Shown piece by piece: positions 1-6,015 of a stretch of 6,951 bases of DNA. The position numbers were made by a program, and so were the translations under genes. This DNA is from Bacteroidota bacterium (GTDB lineage: Bacteria > Bacteroidota > Bacteroidia > Chitinophagales > Chitinophagaceae). The notes under the pieces are model-generated. The model did no database searches. It was not told the DNA's origin and saw only the letters and a list, made by a program, of their open reading frames with translations. Position 1 is the stretch's first letter. Each line of letters opens with the position of its first letter. Where the stretch lies: contig CP058707.1 of NCBI GenBank assembly GCA_013414745.1, positions 1,937,355 to 1,944,305 of the forward strand, read 5' to 3'.

Positions 1-1383
1 TACTAGGATTGAGGTAGAATTGTATCGTAAATCGTTCGTACCATCAATAAATGAACTATTCCCGAGGGTGGTTCCATTGGGGGTGAATTTAGGAATATAA
101 TTTAATGTACCACTACCGCCTACTCCAGCTCCTGAAGATGGCGTTTGCCAACTGGCTAAACCGGTTGCATCCGATGTCAATACTTTACCGGCTCCCGGTG
201 CGCCTCCTGCTATTTTAAGTTGATTCGCAACTTCTACGTTTCCTGCTGCGGTTACCGTCATGCGAGTCGTATTGTTTGTTCCCAAAGTCAAATCACCATT
301 CTCTAGATTATTGATGGATGCTGTAGTTCCGTTTTCCGTGATTGTTAACCCATCATTGGCCGTATGACCTGAGGTATTATTTGTTAAGCGAACATCCATA
401 CTGGTTCCATCGGTATTGTTCAGGTGTACCCTGCTTACCGGAGCACTATTGCCTCCGATACCCACATTCTCCGTAGTGAAGTCCGCATGGAATTTTAACT
501 TGCTTGTACCGCCTTTAAACAAACTGATCCCCGCATTACCTGCCGTACTGATCAGGAAACGACCCAGTCCGTCATTCGCAGCTACACCATTGTTTCCAAA
601 CGCCAGTAAGTTGGCAAATGGATACAAGGTAGGCAGACCTGCATACGATCCGGCATACGTGCTGCCGTATTTCGTAAACGTTGCGTAGTTGACTGCACCA
701 TCACTGTACATCGTAAAACGACCGGCTCCCGTTGCACTCTGATTCTGCATGCGAAGATGTTCTAATACCGAAGCATTGTTCTGGTTGATATGTAACTTGG
801 CAAACGGACTCGTGGTACCTATTCCCACATTACTTCCATTATCAAATACCTGACTATTGTAAATGGTATTTGCAGCAGTAAACTTCGTCAGGTAGTTCAC
901 CGTTCCAGTACCGGCTGCTGAGGTAGATACTGTTCCTGCACGTGTGCCACCAGCTGTTTCTTTGGCCATTCCGGCTTTGTCTGCATAAATCGCATAGGGT
1001 ACACTCAATAATTGTGTGGTGCCGGCATCTACATAATTGCTTCCGCCTTTGGGATCGATGCTCACCCGAATGTATTTGTTTCCGGTTTCCCATTTTACTT
1101 CTGCCATCGTACCTGTAACCGCCTGGCCATTGCCGATTTGCAGTGTATACAATCCAAACTCATTGGTCGTGATGGTTTGTACTTCTTCATATTCAGGGGT
1201 TGTGGCATCTGAGGTAGGCAATACACTCAGTTTGATGCCCAGGGTTTGTTTGCCCATGGGATTGCCTTTGTTGTCGCGGGCTATTCCCTGGTAATTAAAT
1301 TTTTGAGGAACCTGGGCTTTGATCAGCGTAGGGGTTCCGGCTAGAATCAGTCCGGTTAAGAGGAGTTTAAGAGTGTGTTTCAT
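1..1383 (-). CDS. Fibre paralogue B: secreted beta-rich N-terminal module, 3' end beyond window
   Basis: This reading frame runs from ATG at 1383 to the left edge without a stop, giving 461 codons; the C-terminus lies outside the window. Residues 1-23 are a signal peptide (K-H-T-L-K, then a Leu-rich core, then I-K-A) with cleavage expected before Gln24. Residues 24 to about 150 form the module common in Bacteroidota fibre proteins, recognisable from VPQKFNYQGIARD near its start and LLSVPYAIYADKAG near its end. Further on are an NYLTKFT motif and a VGIGTTSP motif, typical of tail-fibre-like proteins that end in S74 domains. After SWQTP (residue 414) the sequence departs from paralogue A and a second NYIPKFT-type motif begins. 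No frameshift is visible. It starts 295 bases after the stop of A, beyond a terminator, so it probably has its own promoter; I see no clean consensus for one. A distal repeat region and S74 domain outside the window are likely but unseen. The family is recognised with confidence; its ligand is unknown. Confidence 0.88.
   Translation of the reverse strand, partial: MKHTLKLLLTGLILAGTPTLIKAQVPQKFNYQGIARDNKGNPMGKQTLGIKLSVLPTSDATTPEYEEVQTITTNEFGLYTLQIGNGQAVTGTMAEVKWETGNKYIRVSIDPKGGSNYVDAGTTQLLSVPYAIYADKAGMAKETAGGTRAGTVSTSAAGTGTVNYLTKFTAANTIYNSQVFDNGSNVGIGTTSPFAKLHINQNNASVLEHLRMQNQSATGAGRFTMYSDGAVNYATFTKYGSTYAGSYAGLPTLYPFANLLAFGNNGVAANDGLGRFLISTAGNAGISLFKGGTSKLKFHADFTTENVGIGGNSAPVSRVHLNNTDGTSMDVRLTNNTSGHTANDGLTITENGTTASINNLENGDLTLGTNNTTRMTVTAAGNVEVANQLKIAGGAPGAGKVLTSDATGLASWQTPSSGAGVGGSGTLNYIPKFTPNGTTLGNSSFIDGTNDLRYNSTSILV
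141..1316 (-). repeat. Direct repeat copy 1 (N-terminal module of B)
   Basis: This 1,176-base stretch pairs with 4505-5680 at a constant offset of 4,364 bases, with no insertion or deletion. It covers residues 23-414 of B. By hand count about 39 positions differ outside 751-841, where 34 of 91 differ. Identity stops at the signal peptide side inside the A-Q cleavage-site codons, and on the other side just after the SWQTP codons. Confidence 0.95.
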
Positions 1384-1677
1384 AAAAGGATTCTTTGTAT
1401 AAAAGTAATCAACTTATAGTTCAAATCACTTAAATGAGTAGTTGGTCGGTTTCAAAATGTATTTGGTACATCTCGGACTGAATTTGTTTGGCATCCATCG
1501 AAGCAGATTGACTACTCCATCAAAAAACCGGATTTCACAACATGGTGCGAAATCCGGTTTCAGCCAAACGAATTATTTTATGCTGATGCTCCTGCGCTTA
1601 TCGTCCAAAATCAACTTCTTTTATCCTCTGAACCACGTCTATGGTTGCCGGCCATTTTTATTATTTTCCGGTTTGCA
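1384..1677. other. Intergenic region between fibre genes A and B
   Basis: This 294-base gap holds the terminator at 1522-1560 and the leader of B. The leader is AT-rich and I find no sequence that fits both parts of the Bacteroidota promoter. A 22-codon open frame (1498-1430, minus strand) lies here, but nothing supports its translation. It shares no obvious sequence with the leader of A. Confidence 0.6.
1522..1560 (-). terminator. Intrinsic terminator after gene A
   Basis: An 11-bp perfect stem (AAACCGGATTT at 1550-1560 on the minus strand with AAATCCGGTTT at 1525-1535) contains an inner CAC/GTG pair in its loop. It runs straight into six T on the minus strand. It lies 118 bases after the TAG at 1678 and separates A from B. 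Confidence 0.85.
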
Positions 1678-2169
1678 CTAATTTTTCAGTTCTTCAAACT
1701 GGGCTTTTAGTGCGGCGTTCTCTTGGCGTAATGCATCAATTTGTTCTTGTTGTTCCTGAACGGCTTTCATGGTGGCCACGCCCAGATACTGGTAGTTCAC
1801 CGAATATTGGGTTTCACCTTCTTTATTTTCAGAGCTGACAACAGCATCCGGATAAATATTCAGAACGTCCTGAGCCATCACACCAATACTGTACGGAGCG
1901 GAAGATTCATTGTCTAAATAATGGAACTGATACAGTGGAATACGGCGTACCTTATCCAATTGTGAATTCAAGACCGAAATATCCTTTTTCAGTCGTCGAT
2001 CGCTGGTAGCAGTATATGCTCCGGTTGTATTATCGAAAGTGCCTTTTCCTACTGTATTGTAATATAAGGTGAGAACGCCGGAACTGTTTACATAAAAATC
2101 CCAGTGATTGCTATTGGCTGAATGCTCCATCGTTAGTGAATTTTCGCTGCCACTTTGTTTAATCTGCAA
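1678..2169 (-). CDS. Gene A fragment 7: peptidase S74 intramolecular chaperone domain and coiled coil
   Basis: The segment begins with the neck (LQIKQSGSENSLTMEHSANS and on to WDFYVNSSGVLTLYYN). A TATSDRRLKKDI motif then opens the S74 domain. The Ser at codon 2004-2002 is the expected cleavage residue, with Lys in RLKK as its partner. IGVMAQDV and YSVNYQYL are further S74 signatures. The last 30 residues (VQEQQEQIDALRQENAALKA and on) form a heptad coiled coil. In known S74 proteins, such as phage endosialidases and tail fibres, this domain drives trimer assembly and then cuts itself off. Here that would release 108 residues. The domain is intact and in one frame; the ATG at 2169 is a TTG-region internal start, not a real one. 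Translation alone would give a chaperone with no fibre. Confidence 0.75.
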   Translation of the reverse strand: MQIKQSGSENSLTMEHSANSNHWDFYVNSSGVLTLYYNTVGKGTFDNTTGAYTATSDRRLKKDISVLNSQLDKVRRIPLYQFHYLDNESSAPYSIGVMAQDVLNIYPDAVVSSENKEGETQYSVNYQYLGVATMKAVQEQQEQIDALRQENAALKAQFEELKN

Positions 2170-2567
2170 CTTCCCGTAATTGATCCGATATTTGGAATTT
2201 TATTGAGTCCCCATTGTCCGGTACCGATCAGGGTGTTGAGGTTGGATGCCGTAGTTGTATTCACCAGGGCAAACAGGTTATTGTTGCTTAACCCCATTTG
2301 AATTTTAGTGCTGCTTCCGGCACTATCTGTAAACACCAGACCGTTCATGGTGGCATCTTTGGCTCGGAATTTCAACCGGCCGGTACCAATGGTCAATTTC
2401 TCATCCGGGTTGGTCACTCCAATGCCCACCTTAGAATCTGTATTGGCTCCATTTACACCATTGATGCTACCTAATACCATACAATTGCTGGCACTTACAA
2501 AGGCGTCGCTTCCAATGGCAGCAGCGTTGTTTATGTTATTTGCGGCGTTGGCATCACTCCCTATCAA
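2133..2567 (-). CDS. Gene A fragment 6: YadA-head-like stretch and linker
   Basis: The frame starts at a TTG (2567) that is an internal Leu. It carries LIGSDANAANNINNAAAIGSD then AFVSASNCMVLG. The AAAIGSDAFVSAS part matches the 14-residue alternation typical of YadA-type head repeats (Hep_Hag). Next comes SKVGIGVTNPDEKLTIG, the sequence that in these fibres joins the head to the neck. The frame is lost after LNKIPN at about 2176-2194; the last 20 or so residues are nonsense. I judge this to be an internal part of gene A, not a separate gene. Confidence 0.6.
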   Translation of the reverse strand: MIGSDANAANNINNAAAIGSDAFVSASNCMVLGSINGVNGANTDSKVGIGVTNPDEKLTIGTGRLKFRAKDATMNGLVFTDSAGSSTKIQMGLSNNNLFALVNTTTASNLNTLIGTGQWGLNKIPNIGSITGSCRLNKVAAKIH

Positions 2568-2587
2568 CGTAAGTTGACCTCCGGCAG

Positions 2588-2941
2588 TTATATTATTCCA
2601 CTTTGATACCCGATGGCTGTATTTCCACCCATTGCACTATTGATGGAATCAAGGGACCGGTATCCGATACTCACATTGGCATTGGAGGTAGTATTTGAAG
2701 CCAGCGCCAAATTACCTATCCCCACATTTAAGGAACCTGATGTATTGCTACGCATTGCTCTCTCCCCCAGTGCGGTATTACTGGATGCCGTATTCGCCGC
2801 AAGTGCCTCGTTGCCTATTGCGACGTTCAAATTCCCTGAGTTATTTTGCCGTAACGCCTCATTCCCGATTGCCAGGTTGGCATATCCGGTGGTGTTCATG
2901 AGAGCAGCGCTTTGCCCCATGGCGATATTTTCCGTTCCCAA
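2588..2941 (-). CDS. Gene A fragment 5: last block of repeats
   Basis: This frame opens at a TTG (2941) that is really an internal Leu of SLGTENIAMG. It carries NIAMGQSAAL, NLAIGNEALR, NVAIGNEALAA, NTALGERAM, NVGIGNLAL, NVSIGYRSL and NTAIGYQSG. It ends early at TAA (2588-2590) because GGA at 2598-2599 seems to have lost one G. The correct sequence continues as NNITAGGQLTLIGSDA in the next frame. Confidence 0.6.
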   Translation of the reverse strand: MGTENIAMGQSAALMNTTGYANLAIGNEALRQNNSGNLNVAIGNEALAANTASSNTALGERAMRSNTSGSLNVGIGNLALASNTTSNANVSIGYRSLDSINSAMGGNTAIGYQSGII

Positions 2942-3480
2942 AGAGAATTTCCGCCCAGCCCGTTATTATACAAAGCACTATCACCAATGGCGATAATTCC
3001 TGAGATGAACGTATTTTTAAAAGCGGCTCTTGTTCCGAGAGAAATGTTGCTATTTCCAGAGATATTATCGTATCCGGCATAACTACCCAGTGAAATGTTA
3101 TTCTTTCCGTTCCGGTTCTGATTTGCAGACCAGTAACCCACAGCTACATTATCTGCCCCTGAAGTATCCTTCATTAATGCTCCAGCACCTATTGCCACAT
3201 TACCATCTTCAACCCGATGTGCATTTAAGGCGTAACAACCCAATGCTACATTGCGTACACCTGTCAGGTTATTGGCCAGGGCATCAGCTCCAACAGCAGC
3301 ATTTTGTTCTCCATTGGTATTTGCCCCCATGGCATTGTATCCCACGGCCGTATTCATTTGGCCCTCGTTATTTTGCATTACGCCCGTTCCAATTCCGGTA
3401 TTGTATGATCCATCATTTGAATGCATGACATTGTATCCTATTCCACATTCCCAGAACCAAAAGATGATCCTGCATCGCAC
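2896..3480 (-). CDS. Gene A fragment 4: repeat block, second half
   Basis: About ten repeat units run from GIGYNVMHSNDG to IIAIGDSALYNN. The first dozen residues, up to E-C, are out of frame. Between 3510 and 3443 the correct sequence uses two other frames (NVAIGFRAMQDH, then FGSGNV), so three frame changes fall within about 70 bases. The last 15 or so residues (after NNGLGG) are again out of frame. Some units here depart from the A-I-G core: NISLGSYAGYDN and NISLGTRAAFKN have Ser-Leu and an aromatic Tyr/Phe near unit position 9. Confidence 0.6.
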   Translation of the reverse strand: MRCRIIFWFWECGIGYNVMHSNDGSYNTGIGTGVMQNNEGQMNTAVGYNAMGANTNGEQNAAVGADALANNLTGVRNVALGCYALNAHRVEDGNVAIGAGALMKDTSGADNVAVGYWSANQNRNGKNNISLGSYAGYDNISGNSNISLGTRAAFKNTFISGIIAIGDSALYNNGLGGNSLWERKISPWGKALLS

Positions 3481-3486
3481 GAAATC

Positions 3487-3825
3487 CTATCGCCACATTG
3501 TTATCCGATATTGATTTCGCATGGCACTATCTCCAATGGCCACATTTCCAGATGCTCCACCATAATTAGCCAATGCTTCGTTTCCAATGGCGGTATTGTG
3601 ATTCCCTGAGGCATGACGCATGGCGTTTCGACCCAAGGCGATATTGAAACTGCCATCCGTGTTTTCTAACAACGCAGCATGTCCGAGACCCATATTGTAT
3701 TGCCCGGTGGTATTGCTAAATTGCGCACTATCACCAATCGCCATTAACTCATAACCATATTGTACACTGTTCAACGCTTTATGACCAATAGCGACATTCA
3801 GGTTCCCATCGGTTAATTTTTCCAT
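3487..3825 (-). CDS. Gene A fragment 3: middle block of repeats
   Basis: This frame holds repeat units including NVAIGHKALN, LMAIGDSAQF, NMGLGHAALL, NIALGRNAM, NTAIGNEALA and NVAIGDSAM. Its true frame begins near 3856, where TACGGGG appears to have lost one G; the ATG at 3825 is the Met of the KQSMEKL unit. The frame fails after AMRNQY at about 3505-3512, where one missing T would restore SDNNVAIGFRAM. It ends at a spurious TAG at 3487-3489. Confidence 0.6.
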   Translation of the reverse strand: MEKLTDGNLNVAIGHKALNSVQYGYELMAIGDSAQFSNTTGQYNMGLGHAALLENTDGSFNIALGRNAMRHASGNHNTAIGNEALANYGGASGNVAIGDSAMRNQYRITMWR

Positions 3826-3892
3826 GGACTGTTTTCCTATGGCAATGTTTCCACCCCGTATACATTGTTTAACAAGGCACTATCTCCAACGG

Positions 3893-4372
3893 CTACATTG
3901 TAATTGCCTGAGTAATTGTATCGCATCGCCATATTTCCGATAGCCGTATTTGAATTTCCCGTATAGTTAAAGGCCAGGTTATATGCCCCCAATGCAGTAT
4001 TCGAATTTCCGAGGTATTGGTCACCAAAGAGTTGGCACCTACTGCTGTATTTTGTAGACCACTTGTATTCGATCGCATGCTGGATGTACCAATACCTGTG
4101 TTGAAATTGGCTTTGTTGTTTTGTAAGGTCCTGTGCCCGACACCGGTGTTTGAATATCCGGTATCATTGGCATATTGCGACATAAATCCTATCGCTACAT
4201 TGCCTGATACAAAAGTGGCAGCCGAATTAAATTTATTGAGTGCACTATCGCCAATGGCAATCAAACGATGCCCCACCGTGTTATTCAGTAAGGCTTTGTT
4301 TCCGATCGCAATAATATTGTTCGTTGTAGTGGCTTTTTGAGCGGCACTATCGCCCAATGCGACCCGCTGCAT
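3893..4372 (-). CDS. Gene A fragment 2: first block of N-x-A-I-G repeats
   Basis: This frame carries seven repeat units in register (VALGDSA, IIAIGNKAL, LIAIGDSAL, NVAIGFMS, NTGVGHRTL, NTGIGTSSM, NTAVGANSL). The true frame begins upstream of the ATG at 4372, at the codons for GNLDPF near 4388; the ATG is an internal Met. After NSLVTNTS the frame is lost: a GGG expected for Ser-Gly reads GG at 4009-4011, and the final 37 residues are nonsense. Between 4010 and 3837 the correct sequence continues in another frame (NTALGAYNLAFNYTG, then NTAIGNMAMRYN, then NVAVGDSALLNN) with no start of its own. It is very unlikely to be a separate gene. Confidence 0.6.
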   Translation of the reverse strand: MQRVALGDSAAQKATTTNNIIAIGNKALLNNTVGHRLIAIGDSALNKFNSAATFVSGNVAIGFMSQYANDTGYSNTGVGHRTLQNNKANFNTGIGTSSMRSNTSGLQNTAVGANSLVTNTSEIRILHWGHITWPLTIREIQIRLSEIWRCDTITQAITM

Positions 4373-5747
4373 AAATGGATCCAGGTTTCCTAGGTGAATT
4401 GTTTACCCTCAACCTTAACGGAACCGTATCTGTAGTTCCTATAAAATGAATTCCACTATTTAAACCGGCATTGCCTGTGGTATTCCACGCAGTAGAAGAA
4501 CCAGGCGTTTGCCAACTTGCTAAACCGGTTGCATCCGATGTCAATACTTTACCGGCTCCCGGTGCACCTCCTGCTATTTTAAGTTGATTCGCAACTTCTA
4601 CGTTTCCTGCTGCGGTTACCGTCATACGAGTCGTATTGTTTGTTCCCAAAGTCAAATCACCATTCTCTAGATTATTGATGGATGCTGTGGTTCCGTTTTC
4701 GGTGATTGTTAACCCATCATTGGCCGTATGACCTGAGGTATTATTTGTTAAGCGAACATCCATACTGGTTCCATCGGTATTGTTCAGGTGTACCCGACTT
4801 ACCGGAGCACTATTGCCTCCGATACCCACATTCTCCGTCGTAAAGTCCGCATGGAATTTTAATTTGCTCGTACCGCCTTTAAACAGACTGATTCCCGCAT
4901 TACCCGCCGTACTGATCAGGAAACGACCCAGTCCGTCATTCGCAGCTACACCATTGTTTCCAAACGCCAGTAAGTTGGCAAATGGATACAAGGTAGGCAG
5001 ACCCGCATACGATCCGGCATACGTGCTGCCGTATTTCGTAAACGTCGCGTAATTCACTGCACCATCACTGTACATCGTAAAACGACCGGCTCCTGTGGCA
5101 CTCTGATTCTGCATCCGGATATGTTCCTGTACAGCGGCTACATTTTGATTCACATGTACTTTGGCTGAGGGCGTTGTTGTGCCGATACCAATATTGGTTC
5201 CATTGTCAAATACCTGACTATTGTAAATCGTATTTGCAGCAGTAAACTTCGTCAGGTAGTTCACCGTTCCTGTACCGGCTGCTGAGGTAGATACTGTTCC
5301 TGCACGTGTGCCGCCAGCAGTTTCTTTGGCCATTCCGGCTTTGTCTGCATAAATCGCATAGGGTACACTCAGCAATTGCGTGGTGCCGGCATCTACATAA
5401 TTGCTTCCGCCTTTGGGATCGATGCTCACCCGAATGTATTTGTTACCGGTTTCCCATTTTACTTCTGCCATCGTACCTGTAACCGCCTGGCCATTGCCGA
5501 TTTGCAGCGTATACAAACCAAACTCATTGGTGGTGATGGTTTGTACTTCTTCATATTCAGGGGTTGTGGCATCTGAGGTAGGCAATACGCTCAGTTTGAT
5601 GCCCAGGGTTTGTTTACCCATGGGATTGCCTTTGCTATCGCGGGCGATACCCTGATAGTTAAATTTTTGAGGAACCTGGGCGTTCAGCGTAAAGCCGCCT
5701 AAGCAGAAAAAAAGGCCCATCAGGAGAAAGAAATATTGAGTTCGCAT
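4347..5747 (-). CDS. Gene A fragment 1: signal peptide and N-terminal module
   Basis: This is the longest intact frame of gene A, 466 codons. Residues 1-23 are a signal peptide with an aromatic core (YFFLLMGLFF) ending L-N-A before Gln24. The Cys at residue 15 has no lipobox around it, so signal peptidase I cleavage is expected. Residues 23-414 match paralogue B almost exactly. From 415 the sequence is unique to A and leads through TGNAGLN and TTDTVPLRLRVNN, a linker that precedes the N-x-A-I-G repeats in many Bacteroidota fibres. The last roughly 17 codons (after VNNSP) are out of frame: they run through the first repeat in the wrong frame to a TAG at 4347-4349. A gene caller would report a truncated protein here. 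Confidence 0.8.
   Translation of the reverse strand: MRTQYFFLLMGLFFCLGGFTLNAQVPQKFNYQGIARDSKGNPMGKQTLGIKLSVLPTSDATTPEYEEVQTITTNEFGLYTLQIGNGQAVTGTMAEVKWETGNKYIRVSIDPKGGSNYVDAGTTQLLSVPYAIYADKAGMAKETAGGTRAGTVSTSAAGTGTVNYLTKFTAANTIYNSQVFDNGTNIGIGTTTPSAKVHVNQNVAAVQEHIRMQNQSATGAGRFTMYSDGAVNYATFTKYGSTYAGSYAGLPTLYPFANLLAFGNNGVAANDGLGRFLISTAGNAGISLFKGGTSKLKFHADFTTENVGIGGNSAPVSRVHLNNTDGTSMDVRLTNNTSGHTANDGLTITENGTTASINNLENGDLTLGTNNTTRMTVTAAGNVEVANQLKIAGGAPGAGKVLTSDATGLASWQTPGSSTAWNTTGNAGLNSGIHFIGTTDTVPLRLRVNNSPRKPGSIYAAGRIGR
4505..5680 (-). repeat. Direct repeat copy 2 (N-terminal module of A)
   Basis: Partner of 141-1316, in the same orientation. The divergent island lies at 5115-5205 in this copy. 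The two copies flank the repeat and S74 parts of gene A, so recombination between them would delete or tandemly amplify a unit of about 4.36 kb. Confidence 0.95.
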
Positions 5748-5763
5748 ACTGGTGTTTTTAATT

Positions 5764-5815
5764 GTCAGGTATTTTCTGCCAGGGTATTCCTGACAGTTAT
5801 CCTGCAATGGATAAC
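5764..5815 (-). promoter_or_regulatory. Inverted repeats in the gene A leader
   Basis: Two neighbouring palindromes are present. GTTATCC (5796-5802) and GGATAAC (5809-5815) match perfectly around six bases and overlap the predicted transcription start, like an operator. CTGCCAGG (5776-5783) and CCTGACAG (5789-5796) pair with one mismatch. GTCAGG at 5764-5769 can pair with CCTGAC (5789-5794) instead, so two alternative leader folds are possible. Confidence 0.4.
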
Positions 5816-5816
5816 G

Positions 5817-5824
5817 CAAAACTA
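5817..5824 (-). promoter_or_regulatory. Candidate -7 element for gene A
   Basis: Minus-strand TAGTTTTG matches TAnnTTTG and lies about 70 bases before the gene A start codon. No clear TTG is found at the usual -33 distance, so the promoter, if real, may need an activator. The start point would fall near 5810. Confidence 0.4.
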
Positions 5825-5849
5825 TCCCGAAGGAACTCAGCGTGTTGGA

Positions 5850-5880
5850 CGATTGAGTGGTTGGTTGAATCGATTGAGTG
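5850..5880. repeat. 10-bp direct repeat spaced by two helical turns upstream of gene A
   Basis: CGATTGAGTG occurs at 5850-5859 and again at 5871-5880, 21 bases apart. Each copy is preceded by a related GTTG sequence (GTTGGA and GTTGAAT). Relative to the candidate start near 5810 the copies would sit at about -40 to -70, where tandem activator sites are often found. That role is inference. Confidence 0.5.
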
Positions 5881-5892
5881 AGCGGTATAACT

Positions 5893-5932
5893 AAAAGCAG
5901 TGGTGATTCCAATTCGGTAATCACCACTGCTT
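5893..5932 (-). terminator. Intrinsic terminator after the T9SS-tail gene
   Basis: A perfect 14-bp stem (5919-5932 with 5895-5908) with a 10-base loop is followed on the minus strand by TTTT. It lies 84 bases past the stop at 6016. The stem is long but the T tract short. Confidence 0.75.
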
Positions 5933-6015
5933 CTATATGAGGCCAACTGTTTGTAATACCTTAAGTTCCTGCCAGTGAAATTTGCACTAAGCCAAAATCA
6001 ATTGCTGAACAGGAA

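Larger units (their letters stand above)
2600..4390 (-). repeat. About 35 tandem protein repeats, 16-17 residues each, in gene A
   Basis: Read in the restored frame, the sequence is a continuous row of units of the form N-x-A-I-G-x-x-A-L-x-x-N-x-x-G-x-x. I count about 35. They are strongly diverged at DNA level, with a period of about 48-51 bases, so this is an old protein repeat and not a recent DNA expansion. The regular small-residue and Asn pattern suggests a stacked beta-roll or beta-helix like the YadA head (structural inference). Unit length varies: SALNKFNSAATFVSG is longer, and the unit near 2950 is shortened to about seven residues. Confidence 0.8.
1678..5747 (-). pseudogene. Fibre gene A: repeat-rich surface fibre with C-terminal S74 chaperone, nine frame changes
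   Basis: This is one gene split over several frames. Restored, it would be about 1,360 aa. The order is signal peptide (1-23), N-terminal module shared with B (to residue 414), an RVNN linker, about 35 units of 16-17 residues, a YadA-head-like stretch near 2590-2400, a neck, the S74 domain and a coiled coil. The frame must change near 4388-4400, 4009-4011, 3854-3857, 3505-3512, 3459-3466, 3443-3444, 2942-2956, 2598-2599 and 2176-2194. Eight are explained by one missing base each, several inside G or T runs. The first fits two missing bases (or one extra). No stop caused by a base substitution interrupts the correct frame anywhere, and repeat register is kept across nearly all breaks. That suggests very recent damage or consensus error. 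The start at 5747 is chosen because the signal peptide begins there; the upstream in-frame ATG at 5927 lies inside a terminator. Likely role: trimeric surface fibre or adhesin (inference). Confidence 0.85.

Noticed and set aside
416..688. Plus-strand frame of 90 aa, repeated almost unchanged at 4780-5052
   Set aside because: It lies opposite the shared N-terminal module. It appears twice only because the module is duplicated, and the sequence is Pro/Leu-rich antisense shadow with no family resemblance.
854..1093. Minus-strand frame of 79 aa within paralogue B
   Set aside because: It is an alternative frame inside B's coding sequence; its Cys/Arg-rich product is typical of a shadow.
1442..1681. 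Plus-strand frame of 79 aa in the A-B gap
   Set aside because: It runs through the terminator hairpin and the leader of B, and has no recognisable sequence.
2613..3514. Several plus-strand frames of 60-130 aa opposite the repeat region
   Set aside because: They are antisense shadows of the N-x-A-I-G repeats, giving periodic Pro/Leu-rich peptides, and have no start context.
2600..4390. CRISPR array or DNA minisatellite
   Set aside because: The period of about 48-51 bases is a protein repeat with diverged DNA; there are no identical repeats with unique spacers.
2176..4400. Programmed ribosomal frameshifting to join the fragments of A
   Set aside because: Nine separate shifts would be needed, without slippery heptamers or pause structures at each. 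No known gene uses so many.
5748..5927. 60-codon N-terminal extension of gene A from ATG 5927
   Set aside because: The ATG lies within the terminator stem of the preceding gene, the extension is not protein-like, and it would bury the clear signal peptide beginning at 5747.
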